From the NCBI GenBank assembly GCA_964640195.1, contig CAZXIC010000005.1, forward strand, positions 1-64,000: a stretch of DNA of 64,000 nt, read 5' to 3'. This DNA is from CAZXIC01 sp964640195 (lineage in GTDB: Archaea > Iainarchaeota > Iainarchaeia > Iainarchaeales > GCA-2688035). The number at the start of each line of letters is the position of its first letter. Positions within the stretch are counted from its first letter, which is position 1. The position numbers were made by a program, and so were the translations under genes. Positions 1-7,855 of the stretch are shown piece by piece. Below the pieces are notes generated by a model, which saw only the letters and a program-made list of their open reading frames with translations, did no database searches and was not told the origin of the DNA.

Positions 1-688
1 GGCTGATTTCATCAAAGCCGTCGTTTCCATGAACAACCAAGGCGTGCTTTACATCCAAGCCAGCCAAAACGCCTGCAAGCTTTTCCGCCAACTGCAAATC
101 AAAGACGCCAAGCAGATATGTCTTGGCATTGGCAGGGTTTGTGATTGGTCCAAGAATATTGAAGATTGTCCTGATTCCAAGCTGTTTCCTTGCAGGCATT
201 GCATAGCGCATTGCTGGATGGTGGCACGGTGCAAAAAGGTAGGCTATCCTGATTTCTTCAATCAGTTCAGCGTTTCTTTCCGGCGGCAAGTCGATTTTCA
301 CTCCCAGAGTTTCCAGGACATCGGCTGAACCGCACTTGCTTGAAACACCTCTGTTGCCGTGCTTTGCAACAAGGCAGCCCGCGCCAGCAGCAACGAATGC
401 GGCAGCAGTGCTTACGTTAATCGTGCTTTTTTTATCGCCGCCAGTTCCAACAACGTCAAGCAAATCACCTTTCACCCTCGGCTTAACTCCTGCAACAACT
501 GCCCTCATGCTCTCGGCTGCGCCTGTTATCTCATCAACCGATTCGCCTTTTTCCGCAAGTGCCTTTAGGAAAGCGGCAAGCGGCTCTGTTGCAACCTTCC
601 CCTGCATTATCTCGTCAAAAAGCGCCTTGGCTTCGCTTCTGCTTAAATCCTTTCCCGCAACTACTTTTGCGGTTGCTTCCTCAATCAC
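1..688 (-). CDS. trpD: Anthranilate phosphoribosyltransferase, 3' end cut by window edge
   Basis: Transfers phosphoribose from PRPP to anthranilate, the second committed step of tryptophan synthesis. Translation from a GTG at 688 gives 229 residues without a stop before the window edge. It shows an N-terminal helical domain, then the glycine-rich PRPP-binding signature DVVGTGGDKKSTINVST and the KHGNRGVSSKCGSADVLE stretch typical of TrpD, followed by GPITNPA. The GTG overlaps the stop of the upstream HAD gene by 8 nt (GTGATTGA), so it is translationally coupled within the trp operon. The last third of the protein lies outside the window. Confidence 0.93.
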   Translation of the reverse strand, partial: MIEEATAKVVAGKDLSRSEAKALFDEIMQGKVATEPLAAFLKALAEKGESVDEITGAAESMRAVVAGVKPRVKGDLLDVVGTGGDKKSTINVSTAAAFVAAGAGCLVAKHGNRGVSSKCGSADVLETLGVKIDLPPERNAELIEEIRIAYLFAPCHHPAMRYAMPARKQLGIRTIFNILGPITNPANAKTYLLGVFDLQLAEKLAGVLAGLDVKHALVVHGNDGFDEIS

Positions 689-1382
689 TGAAAATCGCCT
701 CCACTACTTTTGCCGTGTTGGTCAAATCCTTAAAAAGGCAATCGGGGTTGCTTTTTTTAATCTCTTCCGCAGGAATCCCGCCCGTGGCAACAGCGATTGT
801 CTTGCAGCCAAACGGCTTTCCGCTGTCAATGTCGTGCCGCGTGTCGCCGACAATTACAATCTGCTTGCCGGCATAGGTCTCGCCGAATTTTTCTTTCGCT
901 TCCCGCAGAGCCAGCTCAACCAGCTCGTGCCTTTGCACCACCCTTTCTCCAAAGCCGCCAAGCTGGAAAAATTCCGCCAAGCCAGCCTTCCTAAGTTTTC
1001 CAAAAGCGATTTCTCTTATGTTTCCAGTAGCCAACCCAAGCCTGCAGTTCATTTTTGCCAGCCTTTGCAGTAGCTCTTTTACACCGGGCAACAGCTTTGG
1101 TCCGTCCCTTTTCATAACCTGCAAAAAAAGCCTTACTGCCTCCTTGGAATAAAGCGGCAGCATTTGTTCAATCTCCTTTTCGCTGAAGCCAAGAGAGCGA
1201 AAAACATCAATTGCAATAAGTATATCTGTTTTGCCCTGGATGCTGGAATCCTTTAAATTAACGCTCCTGCCGCTGACCTTTTCCAGAGCCATTTCTAGCT
1301 GCTTGGAATGACCTGTCCCGCCCTCTGTCAGGGTTCCGTCAACGTCAAATAAAACAAGCTTTTTATTGCCCAAGCGCACCAC
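681..1382 (-). CDS. HAD-superfamily phosphatase inside the trp operon
   Basis: A 233-residue HAD hydrolase of the phosphoglycolate-phosphatase type. Motif I is LFDVDGTLT (nucleophile Asp near residue 13, acid/base Asp two later), motif II is LATGN, and motif IV is VGDTRHDID. The cap region between motifs I and II is helical, as in PGP/beta-PGM enzymes. It lies between trpG and trpD, overlapping trpG by 20 nt and trpD by 8 nt, so it is co-expressed with anthranilate synthase. No step of the canonical tryptophan pathway needs a phosphatase. It may remove a phosphorylated by-product or pathway intermediate, but the substrate cannot be read from the sequence. Confidence 0.88.
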   Translation of the reverse strand: MVRLGNKKLVLFDVDGTLTEGGTGHSKQLEMALEKVSGRSVNLKDSSIQGKTDILIAIDVFRSLGFSEKEIEQMLPLYSKEAVRLFLQVMKRDGPKLLPGVKELLQRLAKMNCRLGLATGNIREIAFGKLRKAGLAEFFQLGGFGERVVQRHELVELALREAKEKFGETYAGKQIVIVGDTRHDIDSGKPFGCKTIAVATGGIPAEEIKKSNPDCLFKDLTNTAKVVEAIFSD

Positions 1383-1953
1383 CGCACAATTTAATCAGGT
1401 TCTCAATTATTTTTCCGCCCGAAGCCGTTAAAATGCTTTCAGGGTGGAACTGCACTCCCTCAATGAAATAATCCCTGTGCCTTACGCCCATTACCTTCTC
1501 GTCCCTGCTGTTTGCAGTAACCTGCAGGCACCTTGAAATCCTTTTCCCGGCAAGGCTGTGGTACCTTCCAGCCTGGAACGGGTTATCCAAGCCCCTGAAT
1601 ATTCCCTTGCCGTCATGCCTTATTTTGCTCGGCTTCCCGTGCACGACCTCTTTTGCCTTTCCTACAGTTCCGCCAAACGCCTCAATGATGCACTGGTGTC
1701 CAAGGCAGACTCCGAAAATCGGCAGAATACCCTTGTATTGTTTTATTAATTCAATGCAGACGCCTGCTTCTCTCGGTGTGCCCGGGCCAGGGCTCACTAC
1801 AATCAATTTCGGCATGAATTCTCCTACAACCGAGTGGATTTTCTTAAGTGGCACGTTGTTCCTGTAAACCCTTACCTTGCAGTTCCGCTTTGCAAATTCG
1901 TCAACCAGGTTATAAGTAAAAGAGTCAAAGTTGTCAATGAACAGGACATTCAT
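1363..1953 (-). CDS. trpG: Anthranilate synthase component II, glutamine amidotransferase
   Basis: Class I glutamine amidotransferase that supplies ammonia to TrpE for anthranilate formation. The 196-residue protein begins FIDNFDSFTYNLV and carries the oxyanion motif SPGPGTP. The nucleophile Cys83 lies in GVCLGHQ, and the His170/Glu172 pair in FHPES. This is the length and motif order of TrpG/PabA. Its ATG overlaps the trpE stop by 4 nt (ATGA), and the adjacent trpE and trpD argue for tryptophan rather than folate synthesis. Confidence 0.95.
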   Translation of the reverse strand: MNVLFIDNFDSFTYNLVDEFAKRNCKVRVYRNNVPLKKIHSVVGEFMPKLIVVSPGPGTPREAGVCIELIKQYKGILPIFGVCLGHQCIIEAFGGTVGKAKEVVHGKPSKIRHDGKGIFRGLDNPFQAGRYHSLAGKRISRCLQVTANSRDEKVMGVRHRDYFIEGVQFHPESILTASGGKIIENLIKLCGGALGQ

Positions 1954-3575
1954 TTTGCCTCGCCCTCTGCCAGTTCAATTGCCTTCAAACAAGCCTTTGC
2001 CTTGCTGCATGTTTCCTCAAACTCTTTTTCCGGGACAGAATCAAAGACAATTCCGGCGCCTGCCCTGACAAATGCCTTTCTGCCCTTCATCCTGATTGAC
2101 CTGATTACGATTGCGCTGTCAAATTCTCCAGTTGGTGTCAGATAGCCAATGCTCCCGCCGTAATAGCCCCTCTTTGTTTTCTCAAGCCTCCTCAGCAGCT
2201 CCATTGCCTTCACCTTCGGGGCGCCGGTAAGGGTGCCCATATTCATTGACGCAAGGTATGCGTGCAGCGCGTCAAGTTCCGGCCGCAGGGTGCCGCTTAC
2301 ATTGCTCACAAGGTGCATCACATGGCTGTATTTTTCAACGTAATGCGGCCTGTCAACAAACCTTGTTCCAGGCACGCTGACCCTTGCGACATCGTTTCTT
2401 GCGAGGTCAACAAGCATCGTGTGCTCTGCCAGCTCCTTCTCGTCTGTTTTCAGCTCGTTCTCAAGCCTGCTGTCAAGCCCACTGTCAATTTTTCCATTGA
2501 TGATTCCCCTGGGCTTTGTGCCGGCAATCGGCCTTATCTCAATCTTCTTCTCTGCATTGCTGCCTTCAACCTTCAGAAAGGTTTCGGGGCTGCTGCCCAA
2601 AAGGACACAGCCACCAGTGCGCATGAAGAACATGTAGGGGCCTGGGTTCAGCTGCCGCAATTGCCTGTAAACAGCAAGTGGTAGTGCATCTGTTTCAACA
2701 ATGGTTGTCCTGCTTGGAACAATCTGGAAGACATCACCAGCAACAATGTGCTGCCTGCATTTGCGCACGATTGAAATGAATTCCTGCTTTGTTGTATCGC
2801 TGCCAGGGCGCAGTTTCGTTTTTTCCTGTTTTTTGCCCTTTGCAGGTTCTTTCTCCCTTCTTGATTTAACTTTATCCAAGGCAGCGTCATATCCTTTGAT
2901 TGTTTCCCTGCACCTTTCCGCTTCCATTTCATCCGCCTCCCCTGTGAGCAGGGCATTTGCTATGAAAGTTGTCTTCTTCCTCCTGTGGTCAACCAGGAAG
3001 AGGTTGTCGCAGAAAAACACCTCGTAATCCGGGTCAGATGTTAAATCCTTCCTGTTTTTCGGCAGCGATTCAAACTGGTCGATGAAGTCATAGCTGATTG
3101 CGCCAAACAAGCCAGCATAAACATGGAATGGGTTGTATGCAGGCTTGAATTTGAACGCTATTCTCCTCAAAACATCTGCCTGGGTTGCTGCGTGCAGCCT
3201 CTCTTCCTCCGAAACAAAGGCCTGCTTTCTTCCAACAATGCCGGAAATTGAATCAGCTTTTACCTCAACCCTGCTGCAGAATCCAAAATCGCCCTTGATG
3301 AAGCGGATAAAGCGCTTCCCTGTTTCATTCAGGGCTTTTACCTCAAAGCTGCTGCCCCTGCCAATTGCTCTGAGGCACGGGCTGCAGCAGCCGATGCTTT
3401 TCTCGCCGTACTTCTTGACCACATCTGCTGATTCAAGAAGGATGCAGTTTTCCTTTGTACCGTTGTCTGAAAGCAGGGAAAAGAAACGAATCGGGTCAAT
3501 AGCAACGTTGTGCGTGGTGTACACTGGGACAATCGCGCCAGCAGAGGCACCCTCAATTTGCTTCCTGAAATCCAT
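1950..3575 (-). CDS. trpE: Anthranilate synthase component I
   Basis: Converts chorismate and ammonia to anthranilate. The 541-residue protein has the N-terminal domain expected to hold the Trp feedback site. A Lys/Glu-rich linker (about residues 240-270) precedes the chorismate-binding domain. In the latter are GDVFQIVPSR, SSPETFL, the RPIAGTKPRG motif, DLARNDV and the C-terminal IRAGAGIV-like FVRAGAGIVFDS. It is the first protein gene of trpE-trpG-HAD-trpD, starting at an ATG preceded by GGTGTAAGGA. A 14-bp hairpin and tRNA-Trp lie directly upstream on the same strand. Confidence 0.95.
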   Translation of the reverse strand: MDFRKQIEGASAGAIVPVYTTHNVAIDPIRFFSLLSDNGTKENCILLESADVVKKYGEKSIGCCSPCLRAIGRGSSFEVKALNETGKRFIRFIKGDFGFCSRVEVKADSISGIVGRKQAFVSEEERLHAATQADVLRRIAFKFKPAYNPFHVYAGLFGAISYDFIDQFESLPKNRKDLTSDPDYEVFFCDNLFLVDHRRKKTTFIANALLTGEADEMEAERCRETIKGYDAALDKVKSRREKEPAKGKKQEKTKLRPGSDTTKQEFISIVRKCRQHIVAGDVFQIVPSRTTIVETDALPLAVYRQLRQLNPGPYMFFMRTGGCVLLGSSPETFLKVEGSNAEKKIEIRPIAGTKPRGIINGKIDSGLDSRLENELKTDEKELAEHTMLVDLARNDVARVSVPGTRFVDRPHYVEKYSHVMHLVSNVSGTLRPELDALHAYLASMNMGTLTGAPKVKAMELLRRLEKTKRGYYGGSIGYLTPTGEFDSAIVIRSIRMKGRKAFVRAGAGIVFDSVPEKEFEETCSKAKACLKAIELAEGEAK

Positions 3576-3663
3576 TCCTTACACCCGAATTTTTCCTTTT
3601 TTCCTTTTTTCTTTTGCCGGCTCTTCCAATTTCTTTTGCCATCTTTTTATTTTTTCTTTTGTT

Positions 3664-3694
3664 ACACCTTTTCTTTTTCTAAAAGAAAAGGTGT
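3664..3694 (-). promoter_or_regulatory. Perfect 14-bp hairpin between tRNA-Trp and trpE
   Basis: Positions 3664-3677 and 3681-3694 are perfect inverted complements with a 3-nt loop. On the minus strand the hairpin starts 2 nt after the tRNA-Trp discriminator base and is followed by an A-rich tract up to trpE. It could be a processing or termination element for the tRNA, or a conditional attenuator for the trp operon. The sequence alone does not decide which. There is no U-run after it on the minus strand. Confidence 0.6.
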
Positions 3695-3696
3695 GA

Positions 3697-3769
3697 TGGG
3701 GTCGCAGGGATTTGGACCCTGATCCGCTGGTCTGGAGCCAGCTGCACTGCCTGGTTATGCTACGACCCC
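3697..3769 (-). tRNA. tRNA-Trp (anticodon CCA)
   Basis: A 73-nt cloverleaf folds from 3769 down to 3697. The acceptor stem is GGGGTCG/CGACCCC, the D-stem GCAT/GTGC, and the anticodon stem GCTGG/CCAGC. The loop CTCCAGA gives anticodon CCA. The variable loop is 4 nt, the T-stem is CAGGG/CCCTG and the discriminator is A. No CCA end is encoded and I see no intron. The T-loop reads TCCAAAT, so position 55 is C instead of the near-universal U. It lies immediately upstream of trpE in the same orientation. Confidence 0.93.
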
Positions 3770-3853
3770 TTGCTTAGGATGCTTGGCTTTACAGCCCGGG
3801 CCACAGCCAAAAATAAGCAGGGCTAGAATTAAATTCGTTTTCCTTTGCAGGGA

Positions 3854-3920
3854 TGAGACTAATCAAATCAGAAGAAGGTTCATTCAAGCAGCCAAAGTAA
3901 ACCACTTGGCATCAGTCTCA
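3854..3920 (-). ncRNA. Candidate small structured RNA (terminal 7-bp stem)
   Basis: A 67-nt segment is closed by TGAGACT/AGTCTCA (3854-3860 with 3914-3920) and holds an inner stem CCAA(A)GT/ACTTGG. Read on the minus strand, a TATA-like box TTTAAATA lies about 25 nt before the stem, the spacing expected for an archaeal promoter. No open reading frame occupies the 3770-4071 gap. The fold is not a cloverleaf, and C/D boxes are at best degenerate, so the class is unknown. Confidence 0.3.
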
Positions 3921-4089
3921 CTTAATTAATTCTATTGTTTAAAGTATTTAAAGGTTTCTTTTAAAGTTTGTTTGCACTTAAAGCAGGGGGCACCTAAGCA
4001 CAGAATTTTGCCGACTAAAAGTTCAAAGCTTTTTAAGCGGCATATTTCAATAGAATTCCTTTTATTGGCTTTTGGAGAAATATATTAAT

Positions 4090-4926
4090 ATGGCTGGAGG
4101 GCGTCTAAAGAAACAAAGCAAACCTCCCTCTGGAAAGGGGGTCAGACAGGTTTTAATGGGTAAAATACCTGCCAGGGGCTTTAATGAATGGCTTATTGTT
4201 AGGCTCAGGAGGAAAAAAATTCCTTTGGAAAAGCGAAGAATTCAGGAGTACAACCATGTCTACAATAGGGTCAGGCAGGTTATGCCACAAATGATTGACT
4301 TTGTTGAAACAATTTTTAAAAGGAGGAAAACAAGCAAGCTGAACAGGCAGTTGGTTTTTATTGGAAGGGGCGCAAGACCGTTTTACAGGATTGCCTATAG
4401 GCTTGCTCCTTTAAATGGCGTGAACCGAGACTTGGTAAGGCTGGTTGAAGTTGGGAGAAGGCTTACTGGAAAAATTTATGACCGCCCTAGAATAAGAAAA
4501 CAGTTGCTGCGGTATTTACAGAGCAGAGGCGTGGACATAAAAAAGCCAATAACCTTTATTGACACTGGCGTTATTGGAACTGTTCCAAACGATTTAATCC
4601 AGCTGTTTAAATTAGAGGGCTTAAAAACCAAAGTAAACGGATACATGTTCTACGGAAGGAATATCAGGTTTGAGGGCATTGGGCAATACTCACCTTCCAG
4701 GTTCATTAAATGGAAGCTGCCGCAGTTAAGCGAAAGGGAAACAAGGGCCATAATAGAGGAGCTGCCAAAAAGCACAATTACAATTAGAGAACTTGTTTCC
4801 TCAAGAAAGACAGTCAGGCCAAAGTATGTCAGGGATGAGATAGAGGAAAGAGTGGGCTCTGATGTTGTAAGGAAAGCGATAATGGATGCAATGGCAGAGC
4901 TTCCAAAAAAAAGTAAAAAGAGATAA
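4090..4926 (+). CDS. Hypothetical protein with phosphotransfer/PRTase-like motifs
   Basis: A basic 278-residue protein that I cannot assign to a named family. An N-terminal Lys/Arg-rich region is followed by VFIGRGARPFYRIA (about residue 87) and FIDTGVIGTVPNDL (about 155). This pairing recalls the Rossmann-like segments seen in some phosphoribosyltransferase-like and HAD-associated proteins (a RDGxxxY...DxGxxGT pattern), but the match is loose. It ends in a Lys-rich tail (KKSKKR). ATG 4090 is preferred over an in-frame TTG at 4072 because GGAG precedes it. A TATA-like TTTTTAAG lies near 4030. The HerA-type ATPase follows 79 nt downstream and may be functionally linked. Confidence 0.7.
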   Translation: MAGGRLKKQSKPPSGKGVRQVLMGKIPARGFNEWLIVRLRRKKIPLEKRRIQEYNHVYNRVRQVMPQMIDFVETIFKRRKTSKLNRQLVFIGRGARPFYRIAYRLAPLNGVNRDLVRLVEVGRRLTGKIYDRPRIRKQLLRYLQSRGVDIKKPITFIDTGVIGTVPNDLIQLFKLEGLKTKVNGYMFYGRNIRFEGIGQYSPSRFIKWKLPQLSERETRAIIEELPKSTITIRELVSSRKTVRPKYVRDEIEERVGSDVVRKAIMDAMAELPKKSKKR

Positions 4927-5005
4927 TGGAAGTTGCGTCCGCTGAACAAAAAACATTAACTTAAAATAGTGGAATCGCGGTTATTCTTAATGTTTGGTGG
5001 TTTGA

Positions 5006-7855
5006 TTGGCTGAAGCACGGCAGCCTGAAAGGAAAGAGTCCGAGGAAGGGCAGGGCACTGACCTGTTTGAAGAGGTTTTTGGAGAGGAGAGCGGTGCAGA
5101 AAGCAGCAGCGCGGAAGAGGGTGCTGCGGAAGGGCAGGGCAAGCCCGAAGAGGGTATAGAGGAGAAAACCGCGAAAAAGCCTGGAAAGCAGGGGAAAAGC
5201 AAAATAAAAGTCATTTCCGGCGAAGAAGATGGTGAAAAGAAGCGTGCCATGCGTGACAAGATAAAGCGGGTTGTTATTGCAAAGGCACAAAAGTCTGCGC
5301 AGGCAGGGGATGTGCTGCCCGCAGACAAGGAAGCAGGTATAAAGGAGAAGGGGACTAAGGAGGAAGGTGCAGTGGAGCAGCAAAAGGCAGAGCAAGGGCA
5401 GCAGCAAGCTGAAGTGGAGCAGCAAAAGAAACCTGCTTTAAAGCCGGTGCTGCGGTTCCTTGAAGACGGCGATGGCAGGGTTTTCATTGGGAGAAAGCAG
5501 AGTGTTTTCCAGCGCTATGGCAGGGAAGGGGCGCTTTTTATCGGGGAGGTTGCAGAAGAGGGCAGCAAGGGCAAGCGCGTTTTCCTTGACAGTCTAAACC
5601 CGCATGTTGTTTTTGTGTGCGGCGCGAGGGGCAGCGGAAAAAGCTATGTCCTGGGAATCATTGCGGAAGAGCTCGCGCTGCGGAACAGGAATGTCGGTGT
5701 GATTGTAATCGACCCTGTCGGCGTTTTCTGGAGCATGCGCTATCCAAACAAGGAGGAAAGGGAGCTGCAGCTGCTTGCAAAGTGGAACATGCTGCCGCAG
5801 GGCTTGGACAACATAAAGGTTTTTATCCCGGCAGGCATGCGGGAAAAGGTGCCGAAGAGCACTTACGATGCAACTTTTAGCATGCCCCCAGGCCTGCTTG
5901 CAACAGACGACTGGTGCCTTACATTTGGCATCGACAGGTTTAGCCCAAGCGGTCTGCTGCTGGAGAAAGCGCTTGGCAAGGTGAGGGCTGGCTACAAAAG
6001 CAGGGATGGAAAGAGCGTCAAGGGAAAGAAGGACTTGTTCTCCCTGGATGAGCTGGTTGAATGCCTCAGAAGCGATGCTGAATTGAACAATGTTGAGAAA
6101 GGCTACAAGCCGGATTCAATCAGGGCTTTGGTAAGCAGGTTTGACGCCGCAAAAAGCTGGGGGGTTTTTGACGAGCAGGGCACGCCCCTCGCAGAGTTGA
6201 GCAGGGAGAACCAGCTTACAGTGATTGACACCTCGCTTCTGGAGGACAACGTTTCCGCTCTGGTTATTGGGATTCTTGCAAGAAGGATTCTCGCTGCGAG
6301 GAAAATCAGCACAAGGCAGGAGTCAGCGCAGCGCTACAAGGAGGAAAGGGACATTGACAAGCTGCTTGAGTACGGCATCCCCCCAACCTGGCTGTTCATT
6401 GACGAGGCGCACACCCTCATCCCAAGCGGCAATGTCATGACCCCGGCGAGCAGCGCGTTGATTGAATACGTGAAGCAGGGAAGGCAGCCCGGCTGCTCCC
6501 TCGTGTTTGCAACACAGCAGCCGAGCGCAATACACACAAAGGTCTTGAGCCAGCTCGACATGATGATTGCCCACAAGCTGGTGTTTGACGACGACATAAA
6601 GGCTGTTTACAAGAGAACCCCAAGCGTTATGCCGAAGAACTACAAGAAGAGCTCATTTATCAAAACCCTGCCTGTCGGTGTGGCGCTCACAGGGGACAGG
6701 AGGGAGGAAACAAGCAGGGTTTTCATCCTGAAGGTTAGGCCAAGGATGTCGCAGCATGAGGGCAGGGAAGCAGAGACTGTTGAAAGGGGAAAAAGGCTTG
6801 GCAACGAAAAGGTGCTGCTGCTTGCAATTGAAATGAGCTACAACAAGCTGCAGAGCAGCGGAAAGCTGCAGTCATCAGTAATCGACCAGGGCGTCAGGAC
6901 CCTGAATGCCAAGTACAGGTCAAGCATAAAGCTCAGCGATGTTCTGCAGGAATTGGAGAAGAAAGGGGCAGTGATTGACTCAAACAGCGGCGCAGTGAGC
7001 CTGCCTGGCTTTGCAGAGGAAGAGCCTAAAGCTGCCGAGCCTTCAGCCCAGCCAGAGGAAGAGGTCGCAAAGGAAGCCATGTCCGTGCTGCCGGGTGAAG
7101 AGATTGAACTGCTTGCGTTTCCGGCAAAGGTTGGCTTGGAACAGGCAAGAGTCCTGTTCAATTCAGTGAGAAAGAAGCGCTTTCTGGGTTTGCTTGGCGA
7201 GGAAGAAGCGATTGAAAACATCCAACTGCGTTATCTGCCAGTATACAAGCTCAGCCTCCACGCTTTCAACAGCAAGAAAACATTCCACAAGGCAGAGGCT
7301 TTCGTCAACAGCGTTTCAGGCGAATTCCTGCACTTTTTGCCTGGCAGAAGGGAATTTGTTGAAAGCAGGGGGCTGCAGAAAATTGCTGCCTTGAGCGAAA
7401 GGGAATCAAGGATTCTGTTGCTGCTTGACAGGAAGAAAGAGTTTGCCGCGATTGTACAGCAGAGCGGCGAGCCTGAGGCATCAGTGGGGAGGTGCCTGAA
7501 AGGCTTGGTGGACAAGGGCTTTGCCGGCGAGGAGAGCATTGCAGGCAGCAGCTTCTACTTCCTGGCACAGGACATTGATTTGCCGGCAAATGCATTGCAC
7601 CCCTTGCTTTCCTCGCTGGACAGGCTGCCTGTGGAGAACGCAAGCGCAATCAGCCTGGTGAGGGAAGGGATTGACAGGAAGAGCCTGCCCAAATTGCTGC
7701 AGAAGCTTTGGCGGAACGTCATTATCAAGAAGGTTGACGTTGTTTATTTGCCGGTTTACGAGGCGTTTTTGCGTAAGAAGGACGGCAGTGCAAGGCGCTT
7801 GTTGATAGAGGCAGTCAACGGCAGGAAAATAGAGTTAGGCAACCAAGCCGATTAA
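5006..7855 (+). CDS. HerA/FtsK-superfamily ATPase (DUF87-like), 949 residues
   Basis: A hexameric-pump type P-loop ATPase. Residues 1-150 are a charged Glu/Gln/Lys-rich low-complexity region. Walker A GARGSGKS is at 206-213 and Walker B WLFIDEAH at 462-469, followed by the conserved VKQGRQPGCSLVFATQQPS stretch of HerA/VirB4-like ATPases. The roughly 350-residue C-terminal part has no enzyme motif I recognise. It contains two copies of a YLPVY element (YLPVYKLSLHAF and YLPVYEAFLRKK) bracketing a winged-helix-like region. It starts at TTG 5006 after GGTGGTTTGA. Its end overlaps the convergent HAD::YvcK gene by 21 nt. HerA proteins act on DNA ends with NurA; no NurA is visible here, so DNA translocation is only inferred. 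Confidence 0.85.
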   Translation: MAEARQPERKESEEGQGTDLFEEVFGEESGAESSSAEEGAAEGQGKPEEGIEEKTAKKPGKQGKSKIKVISGEEDGEKKRAMRDKIKRVVIAKAQKSAQAGDVLPADKEAGIKEKGTKEEGAVEQQKAEQGQQQAEVEQQKKPALKPVLRFLEDGDGRVFIGRKQSVFQRYGREGALFIGEVAEEGSKGKRVFLDSLNPHVVFVCGARGSGKSYVLGIIAEELALRNRNVGVIVIDPVGVFWSMRYPNKEERELQLLAKWNMLPQGLDNIKVFIPAGMREKVPKSTYDATFSMPPGLLATDDWCLTFGIDRFSPSGLLLEKALGKVRAGYKSRDGKSVKGKKDLFSLDELVECLRSDAELNNVEKGYKPDSIRALVSRFDAAKSWGVFDEQGTPLAELSRENQLTVIDTSLLEDNVSALVIGILARRILAARKISTRQESAQRYKEERDIDKLLEYGIPPTWLFIDEAHTLIPSGNVMTPASSALIEYVKQGRQPGCSLVFATQQPSAIHTKVLSQLDMMIAHKLVFDDDIKAVYKRTPSVMPKNYKKSSFIKTLPVGVALTGDRREETSRVFILKVRPRMSQHEGREAETVERGKRLGNEKVLLLAIEMSYNKLQSSGKLQSSVIDQGVRTLNAKYRSSIKLSDVLQELEKKGAVIDSNSGAVSLPGFAEEEPKAAEPSAQPEEEVAKEAMSVLPGEEIELLAFPAKVGLEQARVLFNSVRKKRFLGLLGEEEAIENIQLRYLPVYKLSLHAFNSKKTFHKAEAFVNSVSGEFLHFLPGRREFVESRGLQKIAALSERESRILLLLDRKKEFAAIVQQSGEPEASVGRCLKGLVDKGFAGEESIAGSSFYFLAQDIDLPANALHPLLSSLDRLPVENASAISLVREGIDRKSLPKLLQKLWRNVIIKKVDVVYLPVYEAFLRKKDGSARRLLIEAVNGRKIELGNQAD

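Noticed and set aside
336..1073. 245-codon plus-strand frame at the window start
   Set aside because: Antisense to trpD and the HAD gene, both supported by strong motifs.
3854..3920. tRNA or C/D-box sRNA in the 3770-4071 gap
   Set aside because: The 7-bp terminal stem suggested a tRNA, but D, anticodon and T arms do not fit. C and D boxes are only partial matches and guide spacing is wrong, so only an unclassified RNA candidate is reported.
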